A stretch of DNA of 64,000 nt from Fibrobacter succinogenes (GTDB taxonomy: Bacteria; Fibrobacterota; Fibrobacteria; Fibrobacterales; Fibrobacteraceae): positions 109,446 to 173,445 of the forward strand of contig CADCGB010000001.1 in NCBI GenBank assembly GCA_902800815.1. Direction: 5' to 3'. Each line of letters opens with the position of its first letter. The stretch's first letter is position 1. A program made the translations under genes and the position numbers. The notes under the pieces were generated by a model that saw nothing but the letters and a program-made list of their open reading frames with translations, ran no database searches and was not told the DNA's origin. Shown here piece by piece: positions 26,170 through 35,698 of the stretch.

Positions 26170-28494
26170 ATGAAGACGACATGGCCCATAGTACTGCTCG
26201 CCTTTTTTTTGGTGTGCTGCGGCTCCGATAATCCGGCTGCAGAAGACCCCGCTGTCGAAGATCTTTCCAGCGGGGATACCGCCTATTCCGGCGGTGAACA
26301 TCCGGGTGGAGGCCATTCGAACGGGAATTATTCGAGCGGAGGCCATCCCGGCGCGGGCAGTTCCAGTTCCGTGAAGCCGGAGCCTATATCGGCAGTAACC
26401 GATACGCTTATCGAGGATACGACTGCGGTCGAGAGCGTGAACGACCTGCCTGCCTGTACGGCCGACAAGGAGGGCGAGTCCTTCTATGTCGAAGGCGAAC
26501 ACGTGCTTTACTTCTGCATGTCGGGCGAGTGGGTCGCTTCGGACTTGGTAACGCAGCTGTTCCAGATTGGCTGCCGTAATGGCGTGCTCACGGTAAACAC
26601 TATTGGCGATGAAGAAGAGGAGGAAGAATCTTCCGGACAGGGGCAGGCTTCCCCGTGGGGAGGAAACTTTAACTTTGGCGGCGGCAGCACGTCTTCGGGC
26701 CTCGATACGATGCCGGTGCGCATTCCCGGCGCGCATATTGTGGGCATTGCCGAGAAGGGACCGTTCCGTTTCGGCGCATCCGTGAAGATTATCGAACTTG
26801 ACAGCATGCAGAGGCTTGCCGATTCCAAGTTGACGCATAGGACTTGCATTACCGAGGCTGCGGGCAACTTCAGTTTCGATAGCGTGGACCTGGTGTCGCC
26901 GTACTTGCGCGTGGAAGCGAACGGGTACTTCCATAACGAGTTGACGGGCGGGCTTTCTTCGCATACGGTTACGCTCAAGGCGATTGTTGACGTGACGGAC
27001 CGCGATACGGTGAACGTGAACATGCTTACCCACATGGAAGCTCCGCGTGTGCAGAAACTTGTCGAGGACAGCGGCAACAACAGGCCGATACGTTCGGTGA
27101 AGGCTCAGGCGCTAAAGGAAATCCTCTCCTCGTTCGAGATAAATCTGGGTGGTTCATCTGGCGGAAACAACGGCGGCTTTAACGGCTGGAACTTTGGTGG
27201 CCAGCAGCAGACGGTGACCACGACCGACGGTCGCTTTGCTGAGGATATTAGCCTCTTTGACGGTGACGAGTACAGTGGTGCCTTGCTTGCGATTTCCATC
27301 ATGATGCAACGCAATGGTTCCGGTAGCGAGATGAACCAGTACACGAGCGGTATTGCCGAACGCATCAAGGGGAACGGCAACTGGGACGACAACAATGCGA
27401 AGGCAGACCTCGCAGACTGGCTCATGGTGCTCGATACGAGCGGTTCGTATGAAACTATCAGGAACAACGTTGCCAGCTGGAAACTGGGTGAGGTGCCCGA
27501 GTTCGAGAAGCACCTGCGTAACTTCTGGACAAGCGTCTACCAGTTCGGGGCGTGCAACTCCATGACTGCAGGGACGGTCAAGCATGTGAACAACAGCCTG
27601 AGCAAGTTCTTTATTTCGTACTACGAACAGCCCGAAGGCCCGCGCACACGCTTTATCTGCGATGCCGAAACGCACCGCTGGCGTGCGGCGACCGATATCG
27701 AGAAGGATACGGTGGGCTTTGGCAAGGGCGAATACGACGGGCAGATTAAGAACGGCGTGATTAACCCGAACAAATACTACGTTTACGAACAAAGTACGGG
27801 CAAGTGGCGTGCGGCGACAAGCGACGATATCATGGAATTTGTGGATATCGGCGAAGTCATGGCCGGCCTTGCTCCGGGCGAGAAGGTGATCTTTGTGCTC
27901 CGCCATGCGGAACGCGGCGACGATACCGGCAAGAGCGGACACCTGACATCTAACGGCAAAAAGCAGGCACAGGATGTGGGTGAAAAGTTCAAGGGCGAAC
28001 AGATCTACTTCGCGAATTCCACATACACGCGCAGCAAGGAAACCTGCGAGAACTTCGCAATTGGTGCAGGCGTGACCTATACCGAGAATACCATTGCAGA
28101 CCTGGATGGCGAATGGTACGTGAAGAACGAATCCAACTACGAATCCTGCAAGAGCAGTAACGGCGGTGGCTGGCAGGCTACCTCTGCATATGCCTACAAG
28201 GGCGGCATTTGCCCGGGTGTCTACTACGACTTTGATAGCCGCAGTGAAGAATTTATCAATGACCTGGTCAAGCCTGAATTTGCAAAGATTAACCGGGTCG
28301 GTGTATGGATTTCTCACGATACGTTCGTTGTCCCGATAACGGTTTATGGCACGAACAAGAAGGTGAACCTGCGCTACTTTGATACGAAGCAGTGGATTTA
28401 CTACCTCGCGGGCTTGGCCATCATCATGGATGCAAGTGGCAATATCCGCTATGTGCCGGTAAAGGGCCTGGATACGGGTACGATGACGATGTAG
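26170..28494 (+). CDS. Lipoprotein with histidine-phosphatase domain (array member 2)
   Basis: The ATG at 26170 gives a signal peptide ending L-V-C-C-G, a lipobox with two adjacent cysteines. A Gly/Ser/His-rich linker (P-G-G-G-H-S-N-G-N-Y) follows. Then comes the module with E-K-G-P-F and T-V-N-V-N-M-L-T-H, shared with the FISUMP lipoproteins downstream. Two W-R-A-A-T repeats lead to the phosphatase domain with L-R-H-A-E-R-G-D-D (R578-H579) and S-H-D (H716). At 774 residues it is the longest of the four. No clear ribosome site is visible; TATATT lies 18 bases before the start. Confidence 0.85.
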   Translation: MKTTWPIVLLAFFLVCCGSDNPAAEDPAVEDLSSGDTAYSGGEHPGGGHSNGNYSSGGHPGAGSSSSVKPEPISAVTDTLIEDTTAVESVNDLPACTADKEGESFYVEGEHVLYFCMSGEWVASDLVTQLFQIGCRNGVLTVNTIGDEEEEEESSGQGQASPWGGNFNFGGGSTSSGLDTMPVRIPGAHIVGIAEKGPFRFGASVKIIELDSMQRLADSKLTHRTCITEAAGNFSFDSVDLVSPYLRVEANGYFHNELTGGLSSHTVTLKAIVDVTDRDTVNVNMLTHMEAPRVQKLVEDSGNNRPIRSVKAQALKEILSSFEINLGGSSGGNNGGFNGWNFGGQQQTVTTTDGRFAEDISLFDGDEYSGALLAISIMMQRNGSGSEMNQYTSGIAERIKGNGNWDDNNAKADLADWLMVLDTSGSYETIRNNVASWKLGEVPEFEKHLRNFWTSVYQFGACNSMTAGTVKHVNNSLSKFFISYYEQPEGPRTRFICDAETHRWRAATDIEKDTVGFGKGEYDGQIKNGVINPNKYYVYEQSTGKWRAATSDDIMEFVDIGEVMAGLAPGEKVIFVLRHAERGDDTGKSGHLTSNGKKQAQDVGEKFKGEQIYFANSTYTRSKETCENFAIGAGVTYTENTIADLDGEWYVKNESNYESCKSSNGGGWQATSAYAYKGGICPGVYYDFDSRSEEFINDLVKPEFAKINRVGVWISHDTFVVPITVYGTNKKVNLRYFDTKQWIYYLAGLAIIMDASGNIRYVPVKGLDTGTMTM

Positions 28495-28512
28495 TTGTCG
28501 CGTGGAGGAGAA

Positions 28513-29613
28513 ATGAAGTTCAGGAACCTGCTTGCTGTTGCCGCAATCGCATGCATTGTACCGTTCCTCATTTCGTGCGATGACGATGCGACGAGTTCTG
28601 CCAATAGCGAAAACGATGTGGAGACGGTTGTCCGCGATTCCGTCATTATTCGTGATTCGGTTGTCATCCGCGATTCTATCGTTATCCGGGATTCTGTGAT
28701 TTTTCGCGATAGCGTGCGTGTGGTCGATAGCCTCAACGTGATGGATAGCGTCCACGTGAAGGACAGTATCCGTGTGGTAGATAGTGTACAGGTCCGGGAC
28801 AGTGTGCAGGTGCGTGATTCGATTCGCATTATCGATAGCGTTCTGGTTACTGACAGTGCCCTGGTATCCGATACCGCCGTGGTTGCCGATACGCTGTCTG
28901 CGCTGGAAAAGAACAATCAGTATGTCCGCGAATCCGAGGTGACCGCTTTTACTTCGCTAAAGACCGTCATTGATAACCTGGCCGAGGGCGAGAAAATTAT
29001 TGCCATGTTGCGGCATGCAGAACGCGGGGATGACTATACCACGACTGGCCCGCTGAACGATAACGGTGTGCAGCAGGCCTTGTCGGTCGGTGAAAAGCTC
29101 CAGGGCGATTGGGATATCTATTTTGCGGCGTCTCCGTCGACGCGTACGCACCAGACCTGCCATAATATCGCGAAGGGCCGTGGTCAGGCCGATACGCTGG
29201 CTGATACGCTTGAGTTCTTGGGTGGTACCTGGTTCGTGAAAGATACGGTTGCCTACAACCAGTATAAGAGCGACCACAACGGGAGCTGGAACGTGACGAC
29301 CAAGTGGCTGTATGAGGGTAGCTATGCCGATGCGTTCTATGATGTGGCTGCACGAAGCACCGAGTACCTGGACGATAACATTATTCCTGCATTCGAGCGC
29401 TCCGGGAAAAACGTCGGTATCTTTATCTCGCATGATTTGCTTATTATTCCGGTCGTTGCGTATTTCTCGAACAACAGCATAGACATGAAGTACTATACCA
29501 CGAAAAAGTGGTTGAATTACCTTGCGGGTTTTGCGGTTATCCTCAAACCCGATGGAACGCGAAGGTTCTATGCGGTGAAGGGGCTAGATGCGGGGACGAT
29601 GAAGAAAGAATAG
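28513..29613 (+). CDS. Lipoprotein with hexapeptide stalk and histidine-phosphatase domain (array member 3)
   Basis: GGAGGAG precedes the ATG at 28513. The lipobox is F-L-I-S-C. Residues 40-129 are fifteen tandem hexads of the form (V/I)-x-D-S-(V/I)-x. The phosphatase domain follows directly, with L-R-H-A-E-R-G-D-D (R167-H168) and S-H-D (H307). This member lacks the QKGPF module and the W-R-A-A-T repeats, so the stalk seems to replace them as spacer. It starts 18 bases after member 2 and is probably in the same transcript. Confidence 0.85.
   Translation: MKFRNLLAVAAIACIVPFLISCDDDATSSANSENDVETVVRDSVIIRDSVVIRDSIVIRDSVIFRDSVRVVDSLNVMDSVHVKDSIRVVDSVQVRDSVQVRDSIRIIDSVLVTDSALVSDTAVVADTLSALEKNNQYVRESEVTAFTSLKTVIDNLAEGEKIIAMLRHAERGDDYTTTGPLNDNGVQQALSVGEKLQGDWDIYFAASPSTRTHQTCHNIAKGRGQADTLADTLEFLGGTWFVKDTVAYNQYKSDHNGSWNVTTKWLYEGSYADAFYDVAARSTEYLDDNIIPAFERSGKNVGIFISHDLLIIPVVAYFSNNSIDMKYYTTKKWLNYLAGFAVILKPDGTRRFYAVKGLDAGTMKKE
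28630..28899 (+). repeat. Fifteen 18-base coding repeats (hexapeptide stalk)
   Basis: The coding unit GTx-xxx-GAT-AGT/TCC-GTx-xxx repeats in register fifteen times. Codons vary between units while the amino-acid pattern holds, which points to selection on the protein. Confidence 0.85.
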
Positions 29614-29619
29614 GTGTGG

Positions 29620-31173
29620 ATGAAAATGAAATGGTGGAATGTTGGATGTTTGGCGGCCGTAATGGCTGCAGTACTTGTTGTGGGTTGCAGTGATGGTAAC
29701 GGCCCTATAAACGGGGGCGAGAACGGCTCTCCCGAAGTTTACGAAGAAATAGATGCCCCGCTCTTTGTCTATGAGATACTGGCGGAACGTGTGGCGGCAG
29801 ATTCGACGGGCATTGACATATTGGGCATGCTGTCTGAACCGCGCGTAGAACAGCTCCTGATGAATCATATCCCAGAAGATGTGGCGGTGGTGCAGGCGAA
29901 ACGCGAGGCGGCTGCAGCCTTCGGAATTGATTCCGTGCAACTTGCGACGGATTCCGGTGCGGTAATGCTTGCCGTATCGGCGATGGTGCAGAGCCGCGAA
30001 AGCAAGGACGGGACGATGAACTTTATCCGCTATCTGGGTGAGGACCTGAAGGGTGACGGCGTGTGGAGCGACCCGAACTGGAAAATCAAGATTGCGGACT
30101 GGGTCGTGGGGCTTGATTCCAATTGGCGGTATAATGATATCCGTAACAACGTGACGGGCGTCTATGGCGGGAACGTGCCGTATTTCGAGAAGTACATGCA
30201 GGCGTTTTTCCCGATAGCCTACGGTTTTGAACCATGTGGCGCCTCGAATGCGGGGACCGTCATTTACGTGAACCAGGGCCAGAGCGTCTATTACGCGAAC
30301 AACTACGAGCATGCGGACCATTCGCGGGTGCGGTTCATCTGCGATGCAAATGGATCCCGGTGGCGCGTCGCGAATGCCATCGAGAAGGATACCGCGGGCT
30401 TCGGCGCGGGCGAGTACGACCGCGAGGTGCGCGAAGGCCGCGTGAATCACGACAACTACTACATATTCGATGCCGGCCAGTGGCGCGCCGCGACCCCGCA
30501 GGAGGCGGACGGGTTTACCGAAATCGAGCAGGTGTACGCGAACCTCAAGTCGAGCGAGAAGGTGGTGTTCATCATCCGGCACAGCGAACGCACGAGTGAT
30601 ACGGGCCCGAGCGGCCATCTGACCGATAACGGGAAGAAATATGCCCGCGATCTGGGTGCGCGCCTCGCGAAAGTCGGGACGGAAGACTTCTACTTCGGCT
30701 ATTCGGGCTATACGCGCACGTACGAGACCTGCGAGAACATCGCGCTGGGCAAGGGGCAGGTAAACTACGATATCGTGGAGCTCCCGTACATGGATGGCGC
30801 CTGGTACGTGAAGGATGCCGACAAGGCCGAAGCCTATGTGAATTCCGATGGCGGTGGCTGGGTAGTGTATTCCAAGTACGGGTTTACCGGCGCATATTCC
30901 GATGCATTCTATGACCTGGAAACGCGCAGCGAGCAACTGCTCAAGGACGAGATCCTCGCGAACATTGGCGGCATGAAGCGCGTGAACGTGATGTGCACGC
31001 ACGACTACCTTGTGGTGCCGCTGCTTGCGTACACGACCGATGGCCACGCGAATGTGCGCTATTACGAAAAGTACCGTTGGGTCAACTACATGGCGGGCGT
31101 CGCGATGATAATCTCTGCCGACGGTTCCGTGCGGTATGTTCCCGTGAAAGGCCTCGAAACGGGAATAATGTAA
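29620..31173 (+). CDS. Lipoprotein with histidine-phosphatase domain (array member 4)
   Basis: Several starts are possible (GTG 29614, ATG 29620, ATG 29626); the lipobox V-V-G-C fits all. The layout matches member 2 but with a reduced N-terminal module: a helical region (V-Q-A-K-R-E-A-A-A-A-F), then a W-R-V-A-N and a W-R-A-A-T repeat, then the phosphatase domain with I-R-H-S-E-R-T-S-D (R320-H321) and C-T-H-D (H461). The second motif residue differs from the R-H-A-E-R of the others, and the domain still has both histidines. It is the last of the four, 6 bases after member 3. Confidence 0.84.
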   Translation: MKMKWWNVGCLAAVMAAVLVVGCSDGNGPINGGENGSPEVYEEIDAPLFVYEILAERVAADSTGIDILGMLSEPRVEQLLMNHIPEDVAVVQAKREAAAAFGIDSVQLATDSGAVMLAVSAMVQSRESKDGTMNFIRYLGEDLKGDGVWSDPNWKIKIADWVVGLDSNWRYNDIRNNVTGVYGGNVPYFEKYMQAFFPIAYGFEPCGASNAGTVIYVNQGQSVYYANNYEHADHSRVRFICDANGSRWRVANAIEKDTAGFGAGEYDREVREGRVNHDNYYIFDAGQWRAATPQEADGFTEIEQVYANLKSSEKVVFIIRHSERTSDTGPSGHLTDNGKKYARDLGARLAKVGTEDFYFGYSGYTRTYETCENIALGKGQVNYDIVELPYMDGAWYVKDADKAEAYVNSDGGGWVVYSKYGFTGAYSDAFYDLETRSEQLLKDEILANIGGMKRVNVMCTHDYLVVPLLAYTTDGHANVRYYEKYRWVNYMAGVAMIISADGSVRYVPVKGLETGIM

Positions 31174-31216
31174 CTGCGACGACAAAAAAAGATATATTAA
31201 AGAAAAACGGCATCGT

Positions 31217-32692
31217 ATGTTTTTTTCGCGGATAACTAGGCTACAGGGAATCGGGGTAATTGTCGCGGCTGCAGTCGTGCTGGAACTTGCGGCTGTCGTG
31301 CAGTATGTTTCCATGAGGCATTCCATTTCGTCGCAGGTCGAAGAAATGGCGCAGCGCGACCTGAAGGCGACCAACCATATCGTCGAGGTGAAGCGCATTG
31401 CGGAAGATGCCATTGCCGGCGTGTTGCCCGAGGTGGAACGCCTTCTTGCCCTCGGGCAGGAGGATTCCCTGCACCGTGCCCTGCGCCGGGTCGTGAGTGA
31501 GCATCCCGAAATCGTGGGTGTTGACTTTGCCCACCACGTGGGCGAAGATGGCGTGCGCAACGGGTACTTTACCTTCGTGGACGAATCGACCGGGAACATC
31601 GCGGATACCGTCATAGGTTTTGACTACACGGAACGTTCCTGGTACCGCGACGGCATCGTCAGCGACGGATTCTGGAGCGAGCCCTACATGAGCCGCTATT
31701 ACGTTATCCTCATGTCCACGTACTCGCGTGCCGTGCGTGATGCAAACGGGAATGCGGTTGCCGTTATCGGGGCGGACATCCCCATGCATGAACTTTCTGC
31801 ACTTTCCGTGCAGCTTTACGAAAACCAGCAGCGCGCCATGTTGCCCGTTATTGCCTTCCAGCTGTTTGGCCTTTTGCTTCTCGGGATTATCATTTACAGG
31901 AGTATCCGGAGTGCGCGCCGCCTGAATGAGGCGAATGCCGAAAAGGAATTCATAAACAGGGAACTCGTAATCGCGAGCCGTATCCAGCAGGCGATGCTCC
32001 CCACGGAAACGTTTGTCGATGACGCCATCGATGTTGCCGGGAGTCTTGTGCCCGCCAAGCAGGTGGGTGGCGACTTCTATGATTATTTTGTCCATAACGG
32101 CAGGCTGTACTTCAGCATCGGCGACGTGTGTGGCAAGGGGATCCCGGCGGCGCTTTTCATGTCGATGACGCAGGCTGTTTTCCGTTCTGTCGCGACCCAC
32201 AAGGACCGCCCCTCGGATATCGTGCGCAGCATGAACACGCAGGCGAACCGCGGGAACACCACGGGAATGTTCGTTACCTTCTTTGCGGGCGTTCTGGACC
32301 TTTCGACAGGGCTCCTGCGCTATTGCAACGCAGGGCACGAGCACCCGCTTGTCATATCGGGGAATAACGTGCGCACGCTGGATGCGAAGTCGAACCTGCC
32401 CATCGGCGCGATGGAAGGGACCCGCTACGTGGACCATGAATCGCAAATTGCCCCCGGCGATACGGTGCTGCTCTTTACCGACGGGCTTACCGAGGCGATG
32501 AACGCGGAAGGGAAGCTTTTTGGCAGGGAACGCGTGGCTTCTACTGTTTGCGGGCGCAATGTGGAAGGTAACGAAAGCGTGGCGCAGCTGCTCGACACGA
32601 TGTCGCAGGCGGTCGCGGGCTTTGTACGCGGTGCCGAACAGAGCGACGACCTCACCATGCTCGCCATCCGCTACAAGGGTGCCGCTCGGTAA
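31217..32692 (+). CDS. Membrane SpoIIE/RsbU-type PP2C phosphatase with extracellular sensor
   Basis: The 491-residue protein has a first helix near residues 10-30, a periplasmic Cache-like sensor (about 35-200, with W-Y-R-D-G and S-E-P-Y-M-S), a second helix near 207-227 and a SpoIIE/RsbU phosphatase domain. The latter shows V-G-G-D-F-Y-D-Y, I-G-D-V-C-G-K-G-I-P-A-A, F-T-D-G-L-T-E-A and S-D-D-L-T-M-L, the metal-binding aspartates of the family. Such proteins usually dephosphorylate an anti-sigma-factor antagonist after sensing a small molecule. No STAS or anti-sigma gene is in the window. It starts 43 bases after the lipoprotein array and might belong to its transcript. Confidence 0.88.
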   Translation: MFFSRITRLQGIGVIVAAAVVLELAAVVQYVSMRHSISSQVEEMAQRDLKATNHIVEVKRIAEDAIAGVLPEVERLLALGQEDSLHRALRRVVSEHPEIVGVDFAHHVGEDGVRNGYFTFVDESTGNIADTVIGFDYTERSWYRDGIVSDGFWSEPYMSRYYVILMSTYSRAVRDANGNAVAVIGADIPMHELSALSVQLYENQQRAMLPVIAFQLFGLLLLGIIIYRSIRSARRLNEANAEKEFINRELVIASRIQQAMLPTETFVDDAIDVAGSLVPAKQVGGDFYDYFVHNGRLYFSIGDVCGKGIPAALFMSMTQAVFRSVATHKDRPSDIVRSMNTQANRGNTTGMFVTFFAGVLDLSTGLLRYCNAGHEHPLVISGNNVRTLDAKSNLPIGAMEGTRYVDHESQIAPGDTVLLFTDGLTEAMNAEGKLFGRERVASTVCGRNVEGNESVAQLLDTMSQAVAGFVRGAEQSDDLTMLAIRYKGAAR

Positions 32693-32705
32693 TAAGCCTA
32701 AAAGA

Positions 32706-32732
32706 AAAACCTCTCCGCTGGGGAGAGGTTTT
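32706..32732. terminator. Bidirectional terminator between the phosphatase gene and tRNA-Lys
   Basis: AAAACCTCTCC and GGAGAGGTTTT form a stem with A- and T-runs on the two sides, so it can stop transcripts from both convergent units. Confidence 0.8.
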
Positions 32733-32734
32733 CG

Positions 32735-32807
<73 letters not shown>

Positions 32808-32828
32808 ATAGGTCTTTCGACGGGCTCA

Positions 32829-32856
32829 ATTATAGAAAAATTTTGCCCCGTGGCAA
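32829..32856 (-). promoter_or_regulatory. Promoter of tRNA-Lys
   Basis: On the minus strand TTGCCA, 16 bases, then a perfect TATAAT, about 22 bases before the tRNA 5' end. Confidence 0.7.
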
Positions 32857-32971
32857 GGGGTCTGGTGGCAAGTCCTGAAAAAATATGGAGGCAGACTGGG
32901 CGTACCGAGGTTATATTTATGTTTATATATGGGTTGCCCCGGCTAAACCTGCTAGACATCAAGAGGTTAGA

Positions 32972-34636
32972 ATGAAACGATTTGCTTTGCCCGCTATGCT
33001 GGTTTCCCTGGCTATGGGGATCGTTGCCTGCGGTGACGACAGTAGCAGTTCTGCCCCGGTCGAGGAATCGAGTTCTGCGGGCACGACGCCCGCACTGACT
33101 TCCAGCGAATCCGGGGGAACAGAGGGTTCGTCTAGTAGCTCTTTACTTACATCGTCATCCTGGAGCGGAGCGATAGGATCCAGTAGCGCCGATACCTCTC
33201 GCGTGAATTCTAGCAGTAGTCTAGCGGGCGAGCCCGGCGACACCACGAAAATAACCTACTCCCTCAAGCGTTTTAATGGCCCGCTCACCAACCCGCACAA
33301 GGGCTTTACGGTCCCGACCGAGGCCGCATGGACTTTTGACCCGGGATTCGAATACGGCCCCCACGGTTCCCTGAACAACGACGCATGGAACCTGGTTACC
33401 TACGGTTCCGGCTACCAGCAGTGGAACAAGCTGAATCCGGCAAAGGGTGTCTACGACTGGAGCGGGCTGGAAGAACTGCTGGATGCGCTCACGGCGCACA
33501 ACATGGGCTACGCTCTGCGCGTGTTCCCGTATTCGCCGTCGTTTATTCGGGACAACAATACGCCTGAAGAGAACTACGACTGGACGCCGAAATACGTCTA
33601 TGAGGAGGGCGCGAAAAAGATTACCGCTAGGTACAAGGACAATAACGCCAACGCGGCGGTTCCTGTATGGGACGATTCCGTTTACCTGTACTATGCGAAG
33701 GAATTTGCAACGGCGCTCGCGGCCAAGTACGATGGCGACCCGCGCATCGAGTACATTGACGTGCGCTCCTTCGGCGAATGGGGCGAATGGCATGTTTCGA
33801 ACCTGGACGGAAGCAAGATGCCCTCCGTGGAAATCCAGAAGGACATGCTGAAGCATTACGCTTCCGTGTTCAAGAAGTCCCTGCTGGTGTTGCCTTCCGA
33901 CGGCTACGGTGATGTCTATACCTACGCGCTCAGCCTCGGCATTACCAAGCGCGACGACTGCCTTATCGGCATTCCCGGAACCGCGGATTCGCTGGTGCGC
34001 GCCTACGAGGCGAACATGCCCACTGTTGCCGAGAACTGCGGCGGCTACGCCATCATGCTGAACTATACCGACGTGATTCCCGGCGGCTACCTTAAGTGGA
34101 CTCCGGAGCGCTGGGTGGACGCGATTACTACGGCGCACCTGACCTACTACGTGCTGGACCAGGACTTTGATGATTGCGGCTACAGGTTCTACAACGACAA
34201 CAAGGCACTCGCCGATTCCATGACCAAGGTCATCGGTTACAACTTCACGGTCTCAAATGCGGAACTGGTAACCGTCGCAAGCGCCAAGGATACCGCAAGT
34301 ACGCTGAACATTACCGTCAAGAATACGGGTGTGGCACCCTGCTTCTTCGATATCTACATGGTGGCGGAATTTGTCGATAGCACGGGCAAGGCGCTTGCGC
34401 AAATCGGCGAGACGGTCCGCATACCCAGGGGCACCTTCAAGGACGGTAGTTCGCAGGACTTTGCCTTTACATACAAAGTTGCAGCAGGGGAGGCGAACGT
34501 TGCAACCCAGCCGGGCGCCTCCATCGCGCTTTCCCTCTACGAGAGCGAGGACGCCTTCAAGGGCGGAAAAGATCCCACGGTCCGCTTTGACAATGACGGC
34601 CTCCAGGGGAACAACAAACTGCTGCTGAAGCCGTAG
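32972..34636 (+). CDS. Lipoprotein with glycoside-hydrolase-like barrel (DUF4832/DUF4874-like)
   Basis: The ATG at 32972 follows AGAGG and gives lipobox G-I-V-A-C; an in-frame ATG at 32885 is too far upstream. A Ser-rich linker (about 28-95) leads to a domain starting L-T-N-P-H-K-G-F, typical of DUF4874/DUF4832 proteins. A barrel follows with W-N-x-L-N-P-x-x-G-V-Y-D-W, D-V-R-S-F-G-E-W-G-E-W-H (likely acid/base glutamates) and a C-terminal beta-sandwich (I-T-V-K-N-T-G-V-A-P). The W-x-x-L-x-P-x-x-G-x-Y-D-W pattern is common in clan A glycosidases such as GH42. A surface carbohydrate-active role is likely; the substrate is unknown. Confidence 0.75.
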   Translation: MKRFALPAMLVSLAMGIVACGDDSSSSAPVEESSSAGTTPALTSSESGGTEGSSSSSLLTSSSWSGAIGSSSADTSRVNSSSSLAGEPGDTTKITYSLKRFNGPLTNPHKGFTVPTEAAWTFDPGFEYGPHGSLNNDAWNLVTYGSGYQQWNKLNPAKGVYDWSGLEELLDALTAHNMGYALRVFPYSPSFIRDNNTPEENYDWTPKYVYEEGAKKITARYKDNNANAAVPVWDDSVYLYYAKEFATALAAKYDGDPRIEYIDVRSFGEWGEWHVSNLDGSKMPSVEIQKDMLKHYASVFKKSLLVLPSDGYGDVYTYALSLGITKRDDCLIGIPGTADSLVRAYEANMPTVAENCGGYAIMLNYTDVIPGGYLKWTPERWVDAITTAHLTYYVLDQDFDDCGYRFYNDNKALADSMTKVIGYNFTVSNAELVTVASAKDTASTLNITVKNTGVAPCFFDIYMVAEFVDSTGKALAQIGETVRIPRGTFKDGSSQDFAFTYKVAAGEANVATQPGASIALSLYESEDAFKGGKDPTVRFDNDGLQGNNKLLLKP

Positions 34637-34797
34637 TTTTTACAGAAATTGCCCATACGGGGCGGGAGCGGAACTTTTACGGGGTTTTCGCGTGCCTTCT
34701 GCCGCCATTTGGAGGCTGTTTTTAGCCCGTTTTTTCTACATTTACCCGCGTTGATTTTTATCAAACAGTTCACTTAATTAAATGGACACATTCCTAT

Positions 34798-35652
34798 ATG
34801 AATGAAACAGTACAGAATGCAGCTGATTCCGCAGTAGCCCCGGCCCCGGCCGAAGCTCCTGTCGCCGAAGCGGCTGTGCAGCAACCGGCTATCGTTGCAA
34901 GCGAACCGGCTGCCAAGGTGAAGGGCAAGTTCGACGAACAGCTCGGACTCATGCTCCCCTCCGACGCAGCCCAGGTCCAGGCGCAGCTTTCCATGCCGGG
35001 TATGAGCGATGACATGGTTTACAAGATCGTGGAAACCCACGGTGGTAACCATGCGGTTCTCTACAAGACATACGACCAGGCCGTTCTTGCCCGCGACGTG
35101 CGCGATTCCATCGAGAACGCCGCCGGCCACAAGGTGCTCCCCATCGCCAAGGCGAAGCTCGGGACTACCTACTGCAAGGGCGAATACTCCACCGAACAGG
35201 GCTGCAAGGGCGAATCCGACACCTTCGGCATCGGCTCCCTGGTTGAATTCCAGGCTACCGGCCTCATCGTGGTGATGTGCGTCATCATTGGCCTCACGGT
35301 GCTCTGCTACCTCATGAACTTCATCATGGCGAAGCTCGGCCTCAACAAGATCAAGGCTCCGGCCCCCGCGGTCAAGGCTGCTCCGGCTGCCGCCGCTGCT
35401 CCGAAGACGATCGCCCCGGCCCACTGCGACTGGGACCCGAACGCCAAGAGCGTCCACCCGGGCTTCACCAACAAGCAGCTCCAGGCTTTCCTCGGCATTG
35501 CCGCCGTCGCCGCCCTGGAAGAACACCCCGGCATGAGCAACGATACGTTCCTTGCCCTGGTGACCGCCGCTGCGACCCAGGCCATCGGTCAGCCCTGCCG
35601 CGTGACCGCCTACAGAAACATTAACTCCCCTGCTTGGACGATCGTCAAGTAA
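34798..35652 (+). CDS. OadG-like gamma subunit of a Na+-pumping decarboxylase, extended
   Basis: The 284-residue product has a long Ala/Pro-rich start, one membrane helix (about residues 157-178, G-L-I-V-V-M-C-V-I-I-G-L), an Ala/Pro linker and a C-terminal domain ending S-P-A-W-T-I-V-K. Helix, linker and adjacent genes fit a gamma (OadG/MmdD-like) subunit that holds the complex together. It is far longer than the usual ~80-100 residues, with about 150 extra residues before the helix. The biotin carrier gene follows after 46 bases. Confidence 0.72.
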   Translation: MNETVQNAADSAVAPAPAEAPVAEAAVQQPAIVASEPAAKVKGKFDEQLGLMLPSDAAQVQAQLSMPGMSDDMVYKIVETHGGNHAVLYKTYDQAVLARDVRDSIENAAGHKVLPIAKAKLGTTYCKGEYSTEQGCKGESDTFGIGSLVEFQATGLIVVMCVIIGLTVLCYLMNFIMAKLGLNKIKAPAPAVKAAPAAAAAPKTIAPAHCDWDPNAKSVHPGFTNKQLQAFLGIAAVAALEEHPGMSNDTFLALVTAAATQAIGQPCRVTAYRNINSPAWTIVK

Positions 35653-35698
35653 GGCAAACTTTTAAAACTTAACAGGCTTATAGCCAGGAAAAATCAAA

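Noticed and set aside
29584..31614. 676-codon minus-strand open frame
   Set aside because: Overlaps phosphatase member 4 and the SpoIIE gene, both supported by catalytic motifs.
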